64,000 bases of DNA from Nocardia camponoti (GCF_014646135.1 NZ_BMMW01000004.1:434001-498000); one strand, 5' to 3'; shown: positions 17,336 through 26,478, numbered from the stretch's first letter. The notes: generated by a model from the letters alone, not told the origin. Numbers and translations: made by a program.

Positions 17336-18139
17336 GTGAGCTTGCCCTCCCCCACCGCAGATAATCGTGCCGTCGTCACTGGCGCTTCCTCCGGCATCGG
17401 CATGGCCTTGGCCGCCGAACTCGCCGGGCGTGGCTATTCGCTGATCCTCGTCGCGCGACGTGGTGAAGTGCTCGCCGAACTCGCCCAGCGCCTCACGCTG
17501 GCCCACGGCATCACCGCCGAAGTCCGCGCGGTCGACCTCGCCGACCGCGAACAGCGCGCCAGCCTCGTCGACGAACTCGCCGTCCGCGACATCGCGATCC
17601 TGTGCAACAACGCGGGCATCGCGACGTTCGGCCCGGTCGCCGAACTCGACTTCGCCTACGAACGCATGCAGATGGAACTCAACGCCACCGCCGTCCACGA
17701 CCTCACCCTGGCCGTGCTGCCCGGCATGCTTGAGCGCAAAGCGGGCGGCATCCTGATCAGCGGTTCGGCCGCGGGCAACATGCCGATTCCGAACAACGCC
17801 ACCTACGCCGCGTCGAAAGCGTTCGCCAACACCTTCAGTGAGTCGCTGCGCGGCGAGCTCAAGGGGTCAGGCGTGAACGTCACGCTGCTCGCGCCCGGCC
17901 CGGTTCGCACCGAGATTCCAGCACCCGAAGAGGAGTCGATCGTCGACAAGATGGTTCCCGACTTCCTGTGGGTTTCGTCGGAATACACCGCGAAGGTGTC
18001 CATCGACGCGCTCGCCCGCAACAAGATGCGCATCGTCCCCGGCCTGATCAGCAAGGGCATGAGCGTTGCTGGCAACTACGGGCCGCGTTCGTTCACCGCG
18101 CCGATCGCCGGTGCGTTTTACAAGAAGTTGGGCGGCTGA
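17336..18139 (+). CDS. cmrA: Short-chain reductase of mycolate synthesis
   Basis: 267 residues, GTG 17336. The NADP-binding TGASSGIG is residues 15-22, NNAG 91-94, and the catalytic set Ser144, Tyr157 and Lys161. The sequence follows Rv2509/CmrA closely, including the end motif GAFYKKLGG and LNA..AVHDLTLAVLPGM. CmrA reduces the beta-keto group of the condensed mycolate precursor to give the mature mycolic motif. Position directly before orn, as in M. tuberculosis, supports orthology. Confidence 0.9.
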   Translation: MSLPSPTADNRAVVTGASSGIGMALAAELAGRGYSLILVARRGEVLAELAQRLTLAHGITAEVRAVDLADREQRASLVDELAVRDIAILCNNAGIATFGPVAELDFAYERMQMELNATAVHDLTLAVLPGMLERKAGGILISGSAAGNMPIPNNATYAASKAFANTFSESLRGELKGSGVNVTLLAPGPVRTEIPAPEEESIVDKMVPDFLWVSSEYTAKVSIDALARNKMRIVPGLISKGMSVAGNYGPRSFTAPIAGAFYKKLGG

Positions 18140-18155
18140 GTTTAGGGTGACTCAA

Positions 18156-18797
18156 ATGTCGGACAACCAACTTCTGGTCTGGATGGACTGCGAGATGACG
18201 GGGCTGCGGCTCGACAGCGACAAGCTGATCGAGGTCGCCGCGCTCGTCACCGACTCCGACCTCAACATCCTCGGCGACGGCGTCGACATCGTGATCCACG
18301 CCGACGACGCCGCGCTGGCCTGCATGCCGCCCGTTGTCGCGGAGATGCACGCGAAGTCGGGGCTCACCGAGGAAGTGCGCAACTCGACGGTCACGCTCGA
18401 AGAGGCGCAGCAGCAGGTGCTCGACTACATCCGTGAGTACGCGCCGAACGCCCGCACCACGCCGCTGTGTGGCAACTCCATCGCAACCGACCGTGGGTTC
18501 ATCGCCCGCGACATGCCTGAGCTCGACGCGCACCTGCACTACCGGATGGTCGACGTTTCCTCGATCAAGGAACTGTCGCGGCGCTGGTTCCCGCGCATCT
18601 ATTTCGGTCAGCCGGAGAAGGGCCTCGCCCACCGCGCGCTCGCCGACATCAAGGAATCCATCCGCGAACTTGAGTACTACCGTCGCACCCTTTTCGTGCC
18701 GCCACCCGGCCCGTCGAGCGCCGACATCGCGTCCGTCGCCGACGCCGTTATCGAAGCGGTTGATGTGTCAGGATCAGCCCCGCGACCAGCGGATTAG
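18156..18797 (+). CDS. orn: Oligoribonuclease
   Basis: 213 residues from ATG 18156; a GTG three codons earlier (18147) is also in frame. The DEDDh exonuclease residues are Asp11, Glu13 (MDCEMTG), Asp112 (NSIATDRGF), His159 and Asp164 (HRALADI). Orn degrades 2-5-nt RNA and pGpG to mononucleotides. It follows cmrA by 16 bases, so the two are likely one transcript, and precedes tRNA-His. Confidence 0.95.
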   Translation: MSDNQLLVWMDCEMTGLRLDSDKLIEVAALVTDSDLNILGDGVDIVIHADDAALACMPPVVAEMHAKSGLTEEVRNSTVTLEEAQQQVLDYIREYAPNARTTPLCGNSIATDRGFIARDMPELDAHLHYRMVDVSSIKELSRRWFPRIYFGQPEKGLAHRALADIKESIRELEYYRRTLFVPPPGPSSADIASVADAVIEAVDVSGSAPRPAD

Positions 18798-18849
18798 GGT
18801 CTCACGGCGAAAGACGATAGTATTTAGCGCGCCGGTGCGAACCGGCAAT

Positions 18850-18923
18850 GGTGACTGTAGTTCAGTTGGTAGAGCACCAGGTTGTGATCCTGGCTGTCGC
18901 GGGTTCGAGTCCCGTCAGTCACC
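18850..18923 (+). tRNA. tRNA-His (GTG)
   Basis: Cloverleaf with acceptor GTGACTG pairing CAGTCAC, D-loop AGTTGGTAGAG, anticodon GTG in the loop TTGTGAT, and T-arm GGGTTCGAGTCCC. The G at 18850 is the encoded G-1 that faces discriminator C73, the identity feature of bacterial tRNA-His. CCA is not encoded. It lies 50 bases after orn, as in M. tuberculosis. Confidence 0.97.
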
Positions 18924-18929
18924 CCGAAG

Positions 18930-18962
18930 CGAAAGCCCGGTCCATCTCGGACCGGGCTTTCG
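18930..18962 (+). terminator. Rho-independent terminator after tRNA-His
   Basis: A 14-bp perfect stem (18930-18943 with 18949-18962, core AAAGCCCGGTCC) and a 5-base loop, followed by GTCGTTTTC. It ends the cmrA-orn-tRNA-His unit or the tRNA alone. Confidence 0.88.
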
Positions 18963-19076
18963 TCGTTTTCCCCTCTTGGTCGAATGACCATGACAGCCCC
19001 ACCGCGTGCGACTACACTCCCCCGGTGCGCCCTACTGTGGCGTAGCTCTCTTACCAGTTACCGAAAGTTCGCCTTG

Positions 19077-19358
19077 ATGAAGCGCTGTTCCCTCGCCGCC
19101 GCGGCGTTCGCTGCCGCTGTTGTCCTCGCCCCCGCCGCAACGGCCGCTACCCCCGAGTCACCGGTGTCTCCGGCGACACCCAGCAGTGGGTCCGGCAATG
19201 TCGGGTCGACCAGCGGTCTGGAAACTACTGGCTCGTCGACCACCGACGTCTCCGCGTTCGCCCGGCTCGGTGTGCTGCTCTTCGGCGGGCCGACCACCTG
19301 CACGGCGGTCGGCAGCGCCTTGGCGATCATGGGCGACGCGATGATGGACTGCAAGTAG
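19077..19358 (+). CDS. Small secreted protein, function unknown
   Basis: 93 residues from ATG 19077. A Sec signal peptide (KRCSLAAAAFAAAVVLAPAATA, cleavage after about residue 23) is followed by a Ser/Gly/Thr-rich linker. The C-terminal stretch is hydrophobic, with two cysteines (TTCTAVGSALAI and MMDCK) that could pair. No family recognised. It ends two bases before the convergent ldtB stop. Confidence 0.6.
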   Translation: MKRCSLAAAAFAAAVVLAPAATAATPESPVSPATPSSGSGNVGSTSGLETTGSSTTDVSAFARLGVLLFGGPTTCTAVGSALAIMGDAMMDCK

Positions 19359-19360
19359 CC

Positions 19361-20572
19361 CTAGCTCTGGTCGGCGTTGCCAGCCTTCCACTCCGCCCAC
19401 GGAACGTTCCAGTCACCGAGCCCGTCGACGCCGGACAACGTGCCGCCAACCGTGTTCTTGATGATGGTGATGTCGCCGCGCTTGGCGTTCTCATACACCC
19501 ACTGCGCGTTAGCGGGGCTCAGGTTCAAGCAGCCGTGGCTGGCATTCGAATAGCCCTGCTGGCCAATCGACCAGGGCGCGGAGTGGAAGAAAATGCCGCT
19601 GTAGGAGATGCGCGTCGCGAAATCGACCGGCGTGCGGTAACCATCCGACGAGCCAACCGGCACACCGTAGGTCGACGAGTCCATGATGATGTGCTCGAAC
19701 CGGTCGCTGACGATGTAGATGCCGTTGTCGGTTGGCGTGGAATCCTTGCCCATCGACGTCGGCATCGTCTTGATCACCTGCCCGTTGCGCTCGACAACAA
19801 CCTCGTGCGTGTTGTCATCGGCGGTGAAGACAACCGCGTCGCCGATGACGAAGTTGGATGCGATGTTGTCCTGGCCAAACAGGCCGCGCCCCAAGTCTTT
19901 TCCGTAGACGTTCACATCCACGGTGACCTTGGTGCCCGGGTTCCAGAACTTCTCCGGCCGCCACCGCACCTCGCGATTGTTGACCCAGTAGAACGCGCCT
20001 TCGACGGCAGGCTCAGTCTTGATCGTGATCGCTTCTTGCGCGGCCTTGCGGTCGGGGATGTTCTCGTCGAACTGAATCGCGACCGGCTGACCGATACCAA
20101 CGACCTCACCCTCAGCGGGCAGCAGGTACGGCTTGGTCTGCGAATGCGGCGAGCTGGTTGTGAAGCTGAGCATGGTGGTATTCGAGCCGCCAAGACCCAT
20201 CGCGGTGGCGGCGAGGCGATAGGTTTTGCCGTAACCGAGCACCTCGGTGGTGGCCCATGATGAGCCATCCGGGGCAAGCTGACCCGCGACGGGCGCGCCT
20301 TCAGGGCTCAGCAACGAAACCTGCGTGAACTTGCCGTCCTCGACACCAAACGACATCGGCATCGCGGGCGAAACCCCAAGCTGCCCATCCTTAATACCGG
20401 AAACCAGCTTGGGCTTGATGAGCTCGGTGACGGGGTTGCGGTCGATCGCCGCCTCCACCCCCGGGCTCTCCGCCGACGTGCACGCCGTCGCGCCAATCGC
20501 GAACGCCGCGAGCAGCGCCATCGGCCCGATCATTGCCTTCAGCGACCGCGGTCGCCCACCATTGCCACGCAT
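19361..20572 (-). CDS. ldtB: L,D-transpeptidase (LdtB/LdtMt2-type)
   Basis: 403 residues from ATG 20572. A lipoprotein signal (lipobox IGATAC, Cys31) anchors it outside the membrane. Two Ig-like domains (about 50-145 and 150-250) precede the YkuD catalytic domain with His330 (FFHSAP) and the SHGC motif whose nucleophile is Cys348. It makes the 3-3 cross-links of peptidoglycan typical of mycolic-acid bacteria and is the target of carbapenems. The sequence matches Rv2518c through the end motif GGTLSGVDGLGDWN. A frame extends upstream, but the signal peptide fixes this start. Confidence 0.94.
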   Translation of the reverse strand: MRGNGGRPRSLKAMIGPMALLAAFAIGATACTSAESPGVEAAIDRNPVTELIKPKLVSGIKDGQLGVSPAMPMSFGVEDGKFTQVSLLSPEGAPVAGQLAPDGSSWATTEVLGYGKTYRLAATAMGLGGSNTTMLSFTTSSPHSQTKPYLLPAEGEVVGIGQPVAIQFDENIPDRKAAQEAITIKTEPAVEGAFYWVNNREVRWRPEKFWNPGTKVTVDVNVYGKDLGRGLFGQDNIASNFVIGDAVVFTADDNTHEVVVERNGQVIKTMPTSMGKDSTPTDNGIYIVSDRFEHIIMDSSTYGVPVGSSDGYRTPVDFATRISYSGIFFHSAPWSIGQQGYSNASHGCLNLSPANAQWVYENAKRGDITIIKNTVGGTLSGVDGLGDWNVPWAEWKAGNADQS

Positions 20573-20846
20573 GTCAACCCCACTTTCTTGCCGACGCGAA
20601 TTACCCGGGTTCCCCCCACGAACAGGGCGGTCAAGGTTCGTCGTCGGGCCAATTCTGCCAGCAGCCACCGACACTGACTTGACGAAGCGCGCCCGTTGAC
20701 TGGGTCAATTCACAATCGTTAGATACCTGCCGAACCCGTCGGCGTTAACATCTCACACGCGCTTGCGTCTGCGCAGGTCAGGCCCCGATTTCACTTTTGC
20801 CAAACCCACCTGCTAATGTTTATCCCGCACCGCAGCCCTGCGGCAT

Positions 20847-20919
<73 letters not shown>

Positions 20920-20923
20920 CAAC

Positions 20924-20965
20924 AAGAAGGCTCCTGACCAGGTTATTCCGGTCAGGAGCCTTCTT
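20924..20965 (+). terminator. Rho-independent terminator after tRNA-Lys copy A
   Basis: 16-bp perfect stem AAGAAGGCTCCTGACC (20924-20939) with 20950-20965, 10-base loop, followed by CGTTTTAG. The same element follows copy B. Confidence 0.88.
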
Positions 20966-21197
20966 CGTTTTAGTGGGACTACGCGTCGGTACTCCCATCA
21001 TCGTCGCTGCGCTCGCGGTGGCGAGGCCATGACTTGGGCGCGGCCAGGATGCCGATTACGAGCGACCGCGGGCGTCGGCTCTGACCGGGTCGCGACGGCG
21101 GCTGCGGTGCTCAACCAAATCGGTAGTGCGACAAACGATCTCGGAAGATCGAGCGCATTCCGTGCCCCTGTGCCACGCCCGACCATCGCCACACGCC

Positions 21198-21227
21198 TTA
21201 TCAATCCCCCGGTTATCAATCCCCCGG
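21198..21227. repeat. 15-bp tandem duplication, related to sequence at copy B
   Basis: TTATCAATCCCCCGG occurs twice in tandem. One near-identical unit abuts inverted repeat copy B directly (about 26976-26990, reverse strand). So the homology of the inverted repeat resumes here after about 167 bases present only in copy A. The stretch 21031-21296 shows no gene I would support. Confidence 0.7.
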
Positions 21228-21296
21228 TTAACAGCGCGGGCGATAGCCACGATGTATTGGTCAGTCGGGATATCGCTTCGTCCCTAGGGGTTGGTC

Positions 21297-22142
21297 ATGC
21301 GCAAGATTCGATACGTTGGCGTTGCCGCAGTGCTCTGTGCGCTAGTCGCGGGGTGTGATGGGGAAACGTCGAGCGGCGGCGTGACCGCGTTGCCTCCCAC
21401 CACCTCGCAGACTGCCGCGCCAGGAGTCTCGGTCGTCACCGAACCGCCGGGGACAACGGCCAACCCGGGAGGTCCAGCCAACCCCGAAACCTCGGGCACC
21501 GTCGCGCCGAGTACCGCACCGAAGCCGCCCGAGCCGTCGACGACAACCACGTCGCCCGTGGTTGTCCCGCCCGGTCCCGCGACCAACGTGGTTTCGCTTG
21601 TCGCCGTTGACAATTCAGGTAAAGCGATCAACGGTTTCTCGATCGTTCAGCCCGACCCCATTGGCGATATCGACTGCAAATATGTGGCAGGAAGTCGCTC
21701 GGCAACCACTGCGGGTGTCGTTGAATGCGGCGCGTCGGCGCAAGCGGCGAACGTCTGCTGGATCGCCCCCGACAAGGCGTCGCTCCTCTGCGCCGACGAT
21801 CCCTGGCAGCGCGGCGTCCGGCGGTGGACGGTCCAAGCCCCGCCCGTGGCGGCGGCCGCGCAGTCGGCGAATCCCGAACCGTGGGCGCTTGAACTCGCCG
21901 ACGGTCGGCACTGCCGCATTCGCGTTGGCGGCGCATGGGGTGGTCGCAGCGACGGACTCGTCGGCGCGTACTCCTGCGACGGGCACGATGTCGTGTTGCA
22001 GATGCCCGATGCGGCGACCGCGATGAACAAGTCGAACCCGGCGTGGACCGTCCAGGTTGGCGAGCTCGGCGCGGGCGCACCCGACCTGCCCGCCCCGAAA
22101 ACAATCCAGGTGCGGACCGCTTATTTCGCCGCCGCGAGCTGA
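21297..22142 (+). CDS. Lipoprotein, function unknown
   Basis: 281 residues from ATG 21297, with AGGGG six bases upstream. Signal peptide with lipobox LVAGC (Cys at about residue 18) and a long Pro/Thr/Ser-rich linker (to about residue 90). A globular C-terminal part follows with three Cys pairs in motifs such as DIDCKYV, VVECGAS, VCWIAP and HCRIRVG. The linker-plus-disulphide layout is typical of actinobacterial surface lipoproteins. No family recognised. It lies inside the segment bounded by the inverted tRNA-Lys repeats. Confidence 0.72.
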   Translation: MRKIRYVGVAAVLCALVAGCDGETSSGGVTALPPTTSQTAAPGVSVVTEPPGTTANPGGPANPETSGTVAPSTAPKPPEPSTTTTSPVVVPPGPATNVVSLVAVDNSGKAINGFSIVQPDPIGDIDCKYVAGSRSATTAGVVECGASAQAANVCWIAPDKASLLCADDPWQRGVRRWTVQAPPVAAAAQSANPEPWALELADGRHCRIRVGGAWGGRSDGLVGAYSCDGHDVVLQMPDAATAMNKSNPAWTVQVGELGAGAPDLPAPKTIQVRTAYFAAAS

Positions 22143-22445
22143 CGGTCTAACGCGATGGGCGTGTCGCAGTCGAGACCGTTGGCATAATCGTGCACGTTCG
22201 CGGCCAAAGTCCCGGAAAGCGGCTACTGCGGCGCGAACGCGCACGAAAATGCCAACGACACGCCCGGACCATTCACGTCGAGGATGGGCGAAAACGCGAA
22301 ATCGCCTGTCACAGTGACGAATCGGGAGATAGTGATCGGCTATCTCGCCTGTTGAAGCCGGTGTGGTGGACATGAGCAACCGCGCCGAAGTCAGCGCCCC
22401 GGCACCGTGAGATAACGCGTCCCGCGCTGACGGTATCGTCTTTCA
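22143..22445. other. Intergenic stretch without a supported gene
   Basis: No convincing coding frame. It contains one inverted repeat, GAGATAG (22326-22332) and CTATCTC (22340-22346), about 100 bases before the alpha/beta hydrolase start, which might be an operator. Confidence 0.5.
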
Positions 22446-23243
22446 ATGCCCATTACCTCGCTCAACGGCATCCAGCTCAACTACGACGTCACCGGCTCGG
22501 GACCGCTCGTCCTCATGGTGATGGGCAGTGGCAGCCCCGGGCGCGTTTGGCGCACATATCAGGTGCCCGCGCTGGTCAAAGCCGGATTCCAGGTCGCGAC
22601 GTTCGACAATCGCGGGATCGCGCCGTCGTCGGAGTCGGCGCACGGGATCACGACGGCCGACCTTGTCGCCGACACCGCCGCGCTTATCACCCACCTCGGC
22701 GCGCCCGCGCATGTGGTCGGCACGTCGATGGGGTCGCGCGTCGTCGCCGAGCTCGCGCTCGCGCGGCCCGAGCTGGTTCGCAAAGCGGTGATGTTCGCGG
22801 CGACTGCGCAACCCCACCCCGTCGGCTCCACGCTGAGCAAGGGCGAACAAGCGTTGTACGACAAGGGAATTCAGCTCCCGCCTGAGTACTCGGCGGCGAT
22901 TAAAGCGATGCTGAACCTGTCGCCGCACACGCTCGCCGACCCGGCCAAAGCGCAGGAATGGCTCGACATTTTCGAGTTCACCGGCGGCAAAGGCACGCCA
23001 GGCACGCGCGCGCAAATGGCGATGGATCGGTCGCAGGACCGTCGCGACGCCTACCGGGGCATTCGCGTCCCGTCGCTCGTCGTCGGATTCGGCGACGACC
23101 AGATGGTGCCGCCGCGCTTCGGCCGCGAAGTCGCCGATGTCATTCCCGGCGCGAAGTACACCGAGATCGAGCACTGCGGCCACTACGGCTACCTCGAACG
23201 GCCCGACGAGGTCAACCGCGTCCTGATCGACTTCCTCTCCTGA
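22446..23243 (+). CDS. Alpha/beta hydrolase
   Basis: 265 residues. The oxyanion region is VMGSGSPG, the nucleophile elbow GTSMGS contains the catalytic Ser (about residue 97), the acid is in VVGFGDDQMVPP, and the His is in IEHCGHYGYLE near the C-terminus. Typical of small-molecule esterase or haloperoxidase-like hydrolases; the substrate cannot be told. The PhnA-like gene starts 15 bases downstream, so the two are probably co-transcribed. Confidence 0.85.
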   Translation: MPITSLNGIQLNYDVTGSGPLVLMVMGSGSPGRVWRTYQVPALVKAGFQVATFDNRGIAPSSESAHGITTADLVADTAALITHLGAPAHVVGTSMGSRVVAELALARPELVRKAVMFAATAQPHPVGSTLSKGEQALYDKGIQLPPEYSAAIKAMLNLSPHTLADPAKAQEWLDIFEFTGGKGTPGTRAQMAMDRSQDRRDAYRGIRVPSLVVGFGDDQMVPPRFGREVADVIPGAKYTEIEHCGHYGYLERPDEVNRVLIDFLS

Positions 23244-23257
23244 AAGGCATTGCGACC

Positions 23258-23599
23258 GTGAGTGATTCGCTTCCACCCTGTCCCGCTTGCGCATGTGAGT
23301 ACACCTACGAACTGGGCGCGCTGCTCGTGTGCCCGGAGTGCGCGCACGAGTGGGAGCCGAAAACCGCCGACGCTGGCGACGACGTGATCCGCGACTCGGT
23401 CGGCAACGTGCTCGCCGACGGCGACACCGTGACCGTCATCAAGACGCTCAAGGTCAAGGGCAGCCCCACCGGCATCAAAGCGGGGACGAAGGTGCGCAAC
23501 ATCCGCCTGGTGCAGGGTGTTGGCGACCACGACATCGACTGCAAGGTCGACGGGATCGGCCCGATGCAGCTCAAGTCGAGCGTGGTCAAAAAGGTGTAA
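23258..23599 (+). CDS. PhnA/YjdM-family zinc-ribbon protein
   Basis: 113 residues from GTG 23258, with AAAGG upstream. The N-terminal zinc ribbon has CPAC (residues 8-11) and CPEC about 18 residues later. It is followed by the PhnA domain with DSVGNVLADGDTVTVIKTLKVKG and a final LKSSVVKKV, diagnostic of this family. Despite the old name (alkylphosphonate uptake protein), the role is not established. Its last 14 bases overlap the end of the convergent gene at 23586. Confidence 0.88.
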   Translation: MSDSLPPCPACACEYTYELGALLVCPECAHEWEPKTADAGDDVIRDSVGNVLADGDTVTVIKTLKVKGSPTGIKAGTKVRNIRLVQGVGDHDIDCKVDGIGPMQLKSSVVKKV

Positions 23600-23918
23600 T
23601 CGGCGGTTTGATCCAGAGGATCTTTTCGTCAAGCGAAGGGCGCGTGGCCGCCGGATGCGTCGGATTGCGTTCGGCCCACGCGTCTTTTTCGTCTAACAAC
23701 CCCGCGACAACCTGCCAGGTTTCGCCGGTGCTCGGCGGGTTAGTTTTCGCTGCTCGCGCGAGTTTGCGCAGGGTGGCGTCGGGCAGGCCGCGCAGTTCGG
23801 CTGCGGTAATCCCGCGCGCCCAGATGTAGGCGGCGAGCTGGCGCGCCTTGACGAGCCGGTGGGCCGTCGCGGCGCTGGAATGGGCGTGATCAGGTGCCTG
23901 ATCAGGAGAGTCTGGCAC
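23586..23918 (-). CDS. Hypothetical protein (110 residues)
   Basis: GTG start at 23918. A helix-rich segment (HRLVKARQLAAYIWARGITAAELRGLP) resembles a small helical DNA-binding or adaptor fold; it ends in a Trp/Pro-rich tail. I recognise no family name. It overlaps the PhnA gene end by 14 bases in a convergent arrangement. Confidence 0.55.
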   Translation of the reverse strand: MPDSPDQAPDHAHSSAATAHRLVKARQLAAYIWARGITAAELRGLPDATLRKLARAAKTNPPSTGETWQVVAGLLDEKDAWAERNPTHPAATRPSLDEKILWIKPPITPF

Positions 23919-24035
23919 TCGACCAGCTTAACGGCCCACAAAACGCACAACGCCCACACTCAGTCGCCATTGACTGGGTGCGGGCGTATCGGTCGCCATT
24001 GACCGTGCTTGCGGACGCCTAGCGACGTCGATGCA

Positions 24036-24641
24036 TCAGTACGCGCTGTTGACGTTGTCCATCGAGCCGTAGCGGTGCGCGGCGTAGTTGCAGGCCGCGA
24101 CGATGTTGGAAACCGGGTTCCACACGTCGAACGCGGTGCCCTCAACGTGGTACGCGGCGAAGGTCGGGTCGATCACCTGAAGCAGGCCCTTCGAAGGGAT
24201 GCCGTTGATCGCGTTGATGTCCCAGAGGTTGATGGCCTGCGGGTTACCGGTCGACTCGCGCATCACGTTGCGGTAGATGCCGTCGTAGGAGCCGGGGATG
24301 CCCTTTTCCTTCATGATGTCGAGGGCCTGACGGATCCAGCCATCGAGGTTGTCGGCGTAGGCGGGGGCAGGGGCGGCTTCCGGAGCCGGTGCGGGCGCGG
24401 CTTCGGGGGCGGGCGCCGGCGCGGCCTCAGCCTTGGGTGCGGCCTGGACGGCGGCGGGGATGTTCTGGGCCTGCTCGACGACGGGGGCGGCGGCCTGAAC
24501 GGCGGGCACGTTGTCGTCGGCAAAGGAGATAGCGGAGGAGGCGGCCACGGCAACCAGGCCGACAGCGGCTACGGCGACGGTGAAAGCTTCACGGCGCGAG
24601 CGGCGGCCGACAACGGAGTTGAGCTTGTTCTTGTTCAGCAT
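24036..24641 (-). CDS. Secreted lytic transglycosylase (SLT domain)
   Basis: 201 residues from ATG 24641 (AGGAA upstream). A signal segment (residues about 18-41, AVAAVGLVAVAASSAISFA) precedes an Ala/Pro-rich linker made of APAPEA repeats (about 65-95). The C-terminal transglycosylase domain has catalytic Glu129 in NVMRESTGNP and the fold signatures NLWDINA and SKGLLQVIDPTF. It would cleave peptidoglycan glycan strands outside the cell. The preceding 540-bp gap is long and may contain a regulated leader. Confidence 0.87.
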   Translation of the reverse strand: MLNKNKLNSVVGRRSRREAFTVAVAAVGLVAVAASSAISFADDNVPAVQAAAPVVEQAQNIPAAVQAAPKAEAAPAPAPEAAPAPAPEAAPAPAYADNLDGWIRQALDIMKEKGIPGSYDGIYRNVMRESTGNPQAINLWDINAINGIPSKGLLQVIDPTFAAYHVEGTAFDVWNPVSNIVAACNYAAHRYGSMDNVNSAY

Positions 24642-25179
24642 TGCTTTTCTGTTCCTTCATCTCTGTCTGGGATCCGCGTGGCGGACTCGCTCAGCGCGCA
24701 CGAGGGCGACACCGGTCAGGCGATGTGTTGTTTCTGTCTGTGTTTGGAGGTGCGACAATGGTTGAATGAGGACGCTGCATGTTTGCTGGCTGTCTCTCTT
24801 GTCGCACGGTGCTCCACAGCTGGCTGCGGGGAGACCACGCGCTGTCTGGTTCCGTGCGTCGAAGTTGGATTCCTTCGCGCTAACCAAACCGCAGGTCCGT
24901 TTGTGACCTGATGACAGAATGGTCACGCTAGGTTAACGCAGGGTGAACGAAACCTGAATGAAAAATGATAGCGATCTTGGTTTCCTGGCAATCAGGTTGC
25001 AGAATCGTTACGTACGCAGGGAGTTTGCTGGCTCGCGCGAAGTGGTCGCCGTCACAGAAAAAGTTTGGATATTTTCTGCTTGGGTAGGGCGTGAGCAGCG
25101 CTTTTGTGGCCGATGTGACGGCTGAGGTCGCGTCGGCGCGCTCTGATAACAGGCTTGTCACCGAACGGAAGGCGAGTAC
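24642..25179. other. Long divergent intergenic region between the transglycosylase and beta-helix genes
   Basis: No coding frame I would support in 538 bases. On the transglycosylase side there is a 7-bp inverted repeat with a 42-base interior (CGCACGG 24803-24809, CCGTGCG 24852-24858). A hairpin CGAAG/CTTCG lies around 24860-24880, its loop containing GAATCC in the minus-strand sense. These could form a structured leader of the transglycosylase mRNA. The beta-helix gene has GGAAGGCGAG just before its ATG. Confidence 0.45.
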
Positions 25180-26478
25180 ATGACATCAACCGTGACCGTA
25201 ACGACGGCCCAAGAGCTGGCTAAGGCGCTCAGCGACGGCGCGCGTGACATCGAAGTGAGCGGCACGATCGCCGGATCGCCCGAGATCACGCTGGCGCCCG
25301 GAGTCTCGTTGCACGGCGGCACGCTGCGCTTCGGCGCGAAAGGCGTGCGCCTCACCACCGACAACACGCTTTCCGATATCACCATCGAAACCAACGACGT
25401 CGAACCGGCTGTTCTCAACGACACGACCGTCGACGACCTGGGCACGTTGACCTTGCGCGACGTCACTACGCGCGGCCAGATCGCCATCCTCGCCGAAGAC
25501 AACGTGCGTGCCGGGCATGTGCATGCCGAGCGGGTGCACGTTAAGGCGGCGGATGTGCGCGGGCGTTTCCATCGACCGCACGGCTTTGGTGTCGACGCGT
25601 TGCAGGGTGGGTTCACGCTGTGGAACCGCCAGGCCGACCCCGCTGTCGTCCTTACTGCCGAACTGCTCGACATCTCGGCAGGGAGTAAGGACGAGCCGGT
25701 GCGCGGAAGTGGCGTGTTCGTCGGCGGCCACGGCGACTGGGCTGGCTTGGAAGATGGCGGCACGATTCGCGTCACCGAACTGCGCACCGGCGAAATCCAC
25801 ACCGACGGCGGCATCCCGACCGCGACCCCCGACCTCATCTCCGGCGCGGTCTTCGTGATTACCGGCGCGCACGTGGACCGCGTCGTGAACGTTGGGCCCG
25901 TGACGACGTACGGGCAAAACGACATGGTCCTCGACAACTGGGGCAAGGTCACGACGTGGACTGCCCAGGCAGCGGTCACCTCGCACGGGCCGAGCGGCAT
26001 TGGTTTCGTCAACTTCGGCGACATCGACCTGCTCGACGTCACGGCACCGATCGTGACGACGGGCAAGGGCGCGCGCGGCTTCAACCTCTATGACGGTTCG
26101 TTGCGCGAGTCGAAGTTCAAGAGCATCGCGACCAGCGGCGACGGTTCGATCGGCATCCAGATCAGCAAGCCGCTCGGAGTCCTTTCGGTCGAGGGCGACG
26201 TCACGACCAGCGGCGGCGAGGGCTTGAGCTTGGTGCGCGGCGTGCAGTTGGTGTTGAAGGCCATCGCGTTCAGCGTGAAGGCGGGCGGGGTGGTCGACTC
26301 GGTGACGATCGGCGGCAAGCTCGCGACGAGCGGCGCTGACGTGACGACGCTGGAGGTGGCGGGCCGCATCGGTCACCTCGCTGTCGCGGGTGGGATCGAG
26401 GCGACGGGCGCTGGTTCGACCGCGGTCACCATTGATGGTGGTGAGGTCGACCTGACGGGCGTCGCCGTCAAGGAATAG
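25180..26478 (+). CDS. Predicted right-handed beta-helix protein, function unknown
   Basis: 432 residues from ATG 25180 with a strong ribosome site (GGAAGGCGAG). The opening TTAQELAKALSDGARDIEVSG resembles the start of pectate-lyase-like helices. The rest is a run of short beta-strand coils with Gly/Thr/Asp turns, such as LTLRDVTTRGQIAIL and VDSVTIGGKLATSG. No signal peptide, no lyase catalytic signature, no membrane segment. It may be a cytosolic or non-classically exported scaffold. I do not recognise a named family. Confidence 0.65.
   Translation: MTSTVTVTTAQELAKALSDGARDIEVSGTIAGSPEITLAPGVSLHGGTLRFGAKGVRLTTDNTLSDITIETNDVEPAVLNDTTVDDLGTLTLRDVTTRGQIAILAEDNVRAGHVHAERVHVKAADVRGRFHRPHGFGVDALQGGFTLWNRQADPAVVLTAELLDISAGSKDEPVRGSGVFVGGHGDWAGLEDGGTIRVTELRTGEIHTDGGIPTATPDLISGAVFVITGAHVDRVVNVGPVTTYGQNDMVLDNWGKVTTWTAQAAVTSHGPSGIGFVNFGDIDLLDVTAPIVTTGKGARGFNLYDGSLRESKFKSIATSGDGSIGIQISKPLGVLSVEGDVTTSGGEGLSLVRGVQLVLKAIAFSVKAGGVVDSVTIGGKLATSGADVTTLEVAGRIGHLAVAGGIEATGAGSTAVTIDGGEVDLTGVAVKE

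Noticed and set aside
24009..24911. A 300-codon plus-strand frame opposite the transglycosylase
   Set aside because: It is the reverse of the Ala/Pro-rich linker and signal peptide, giving a Val/Gly/Arg-rich sequence without homology.
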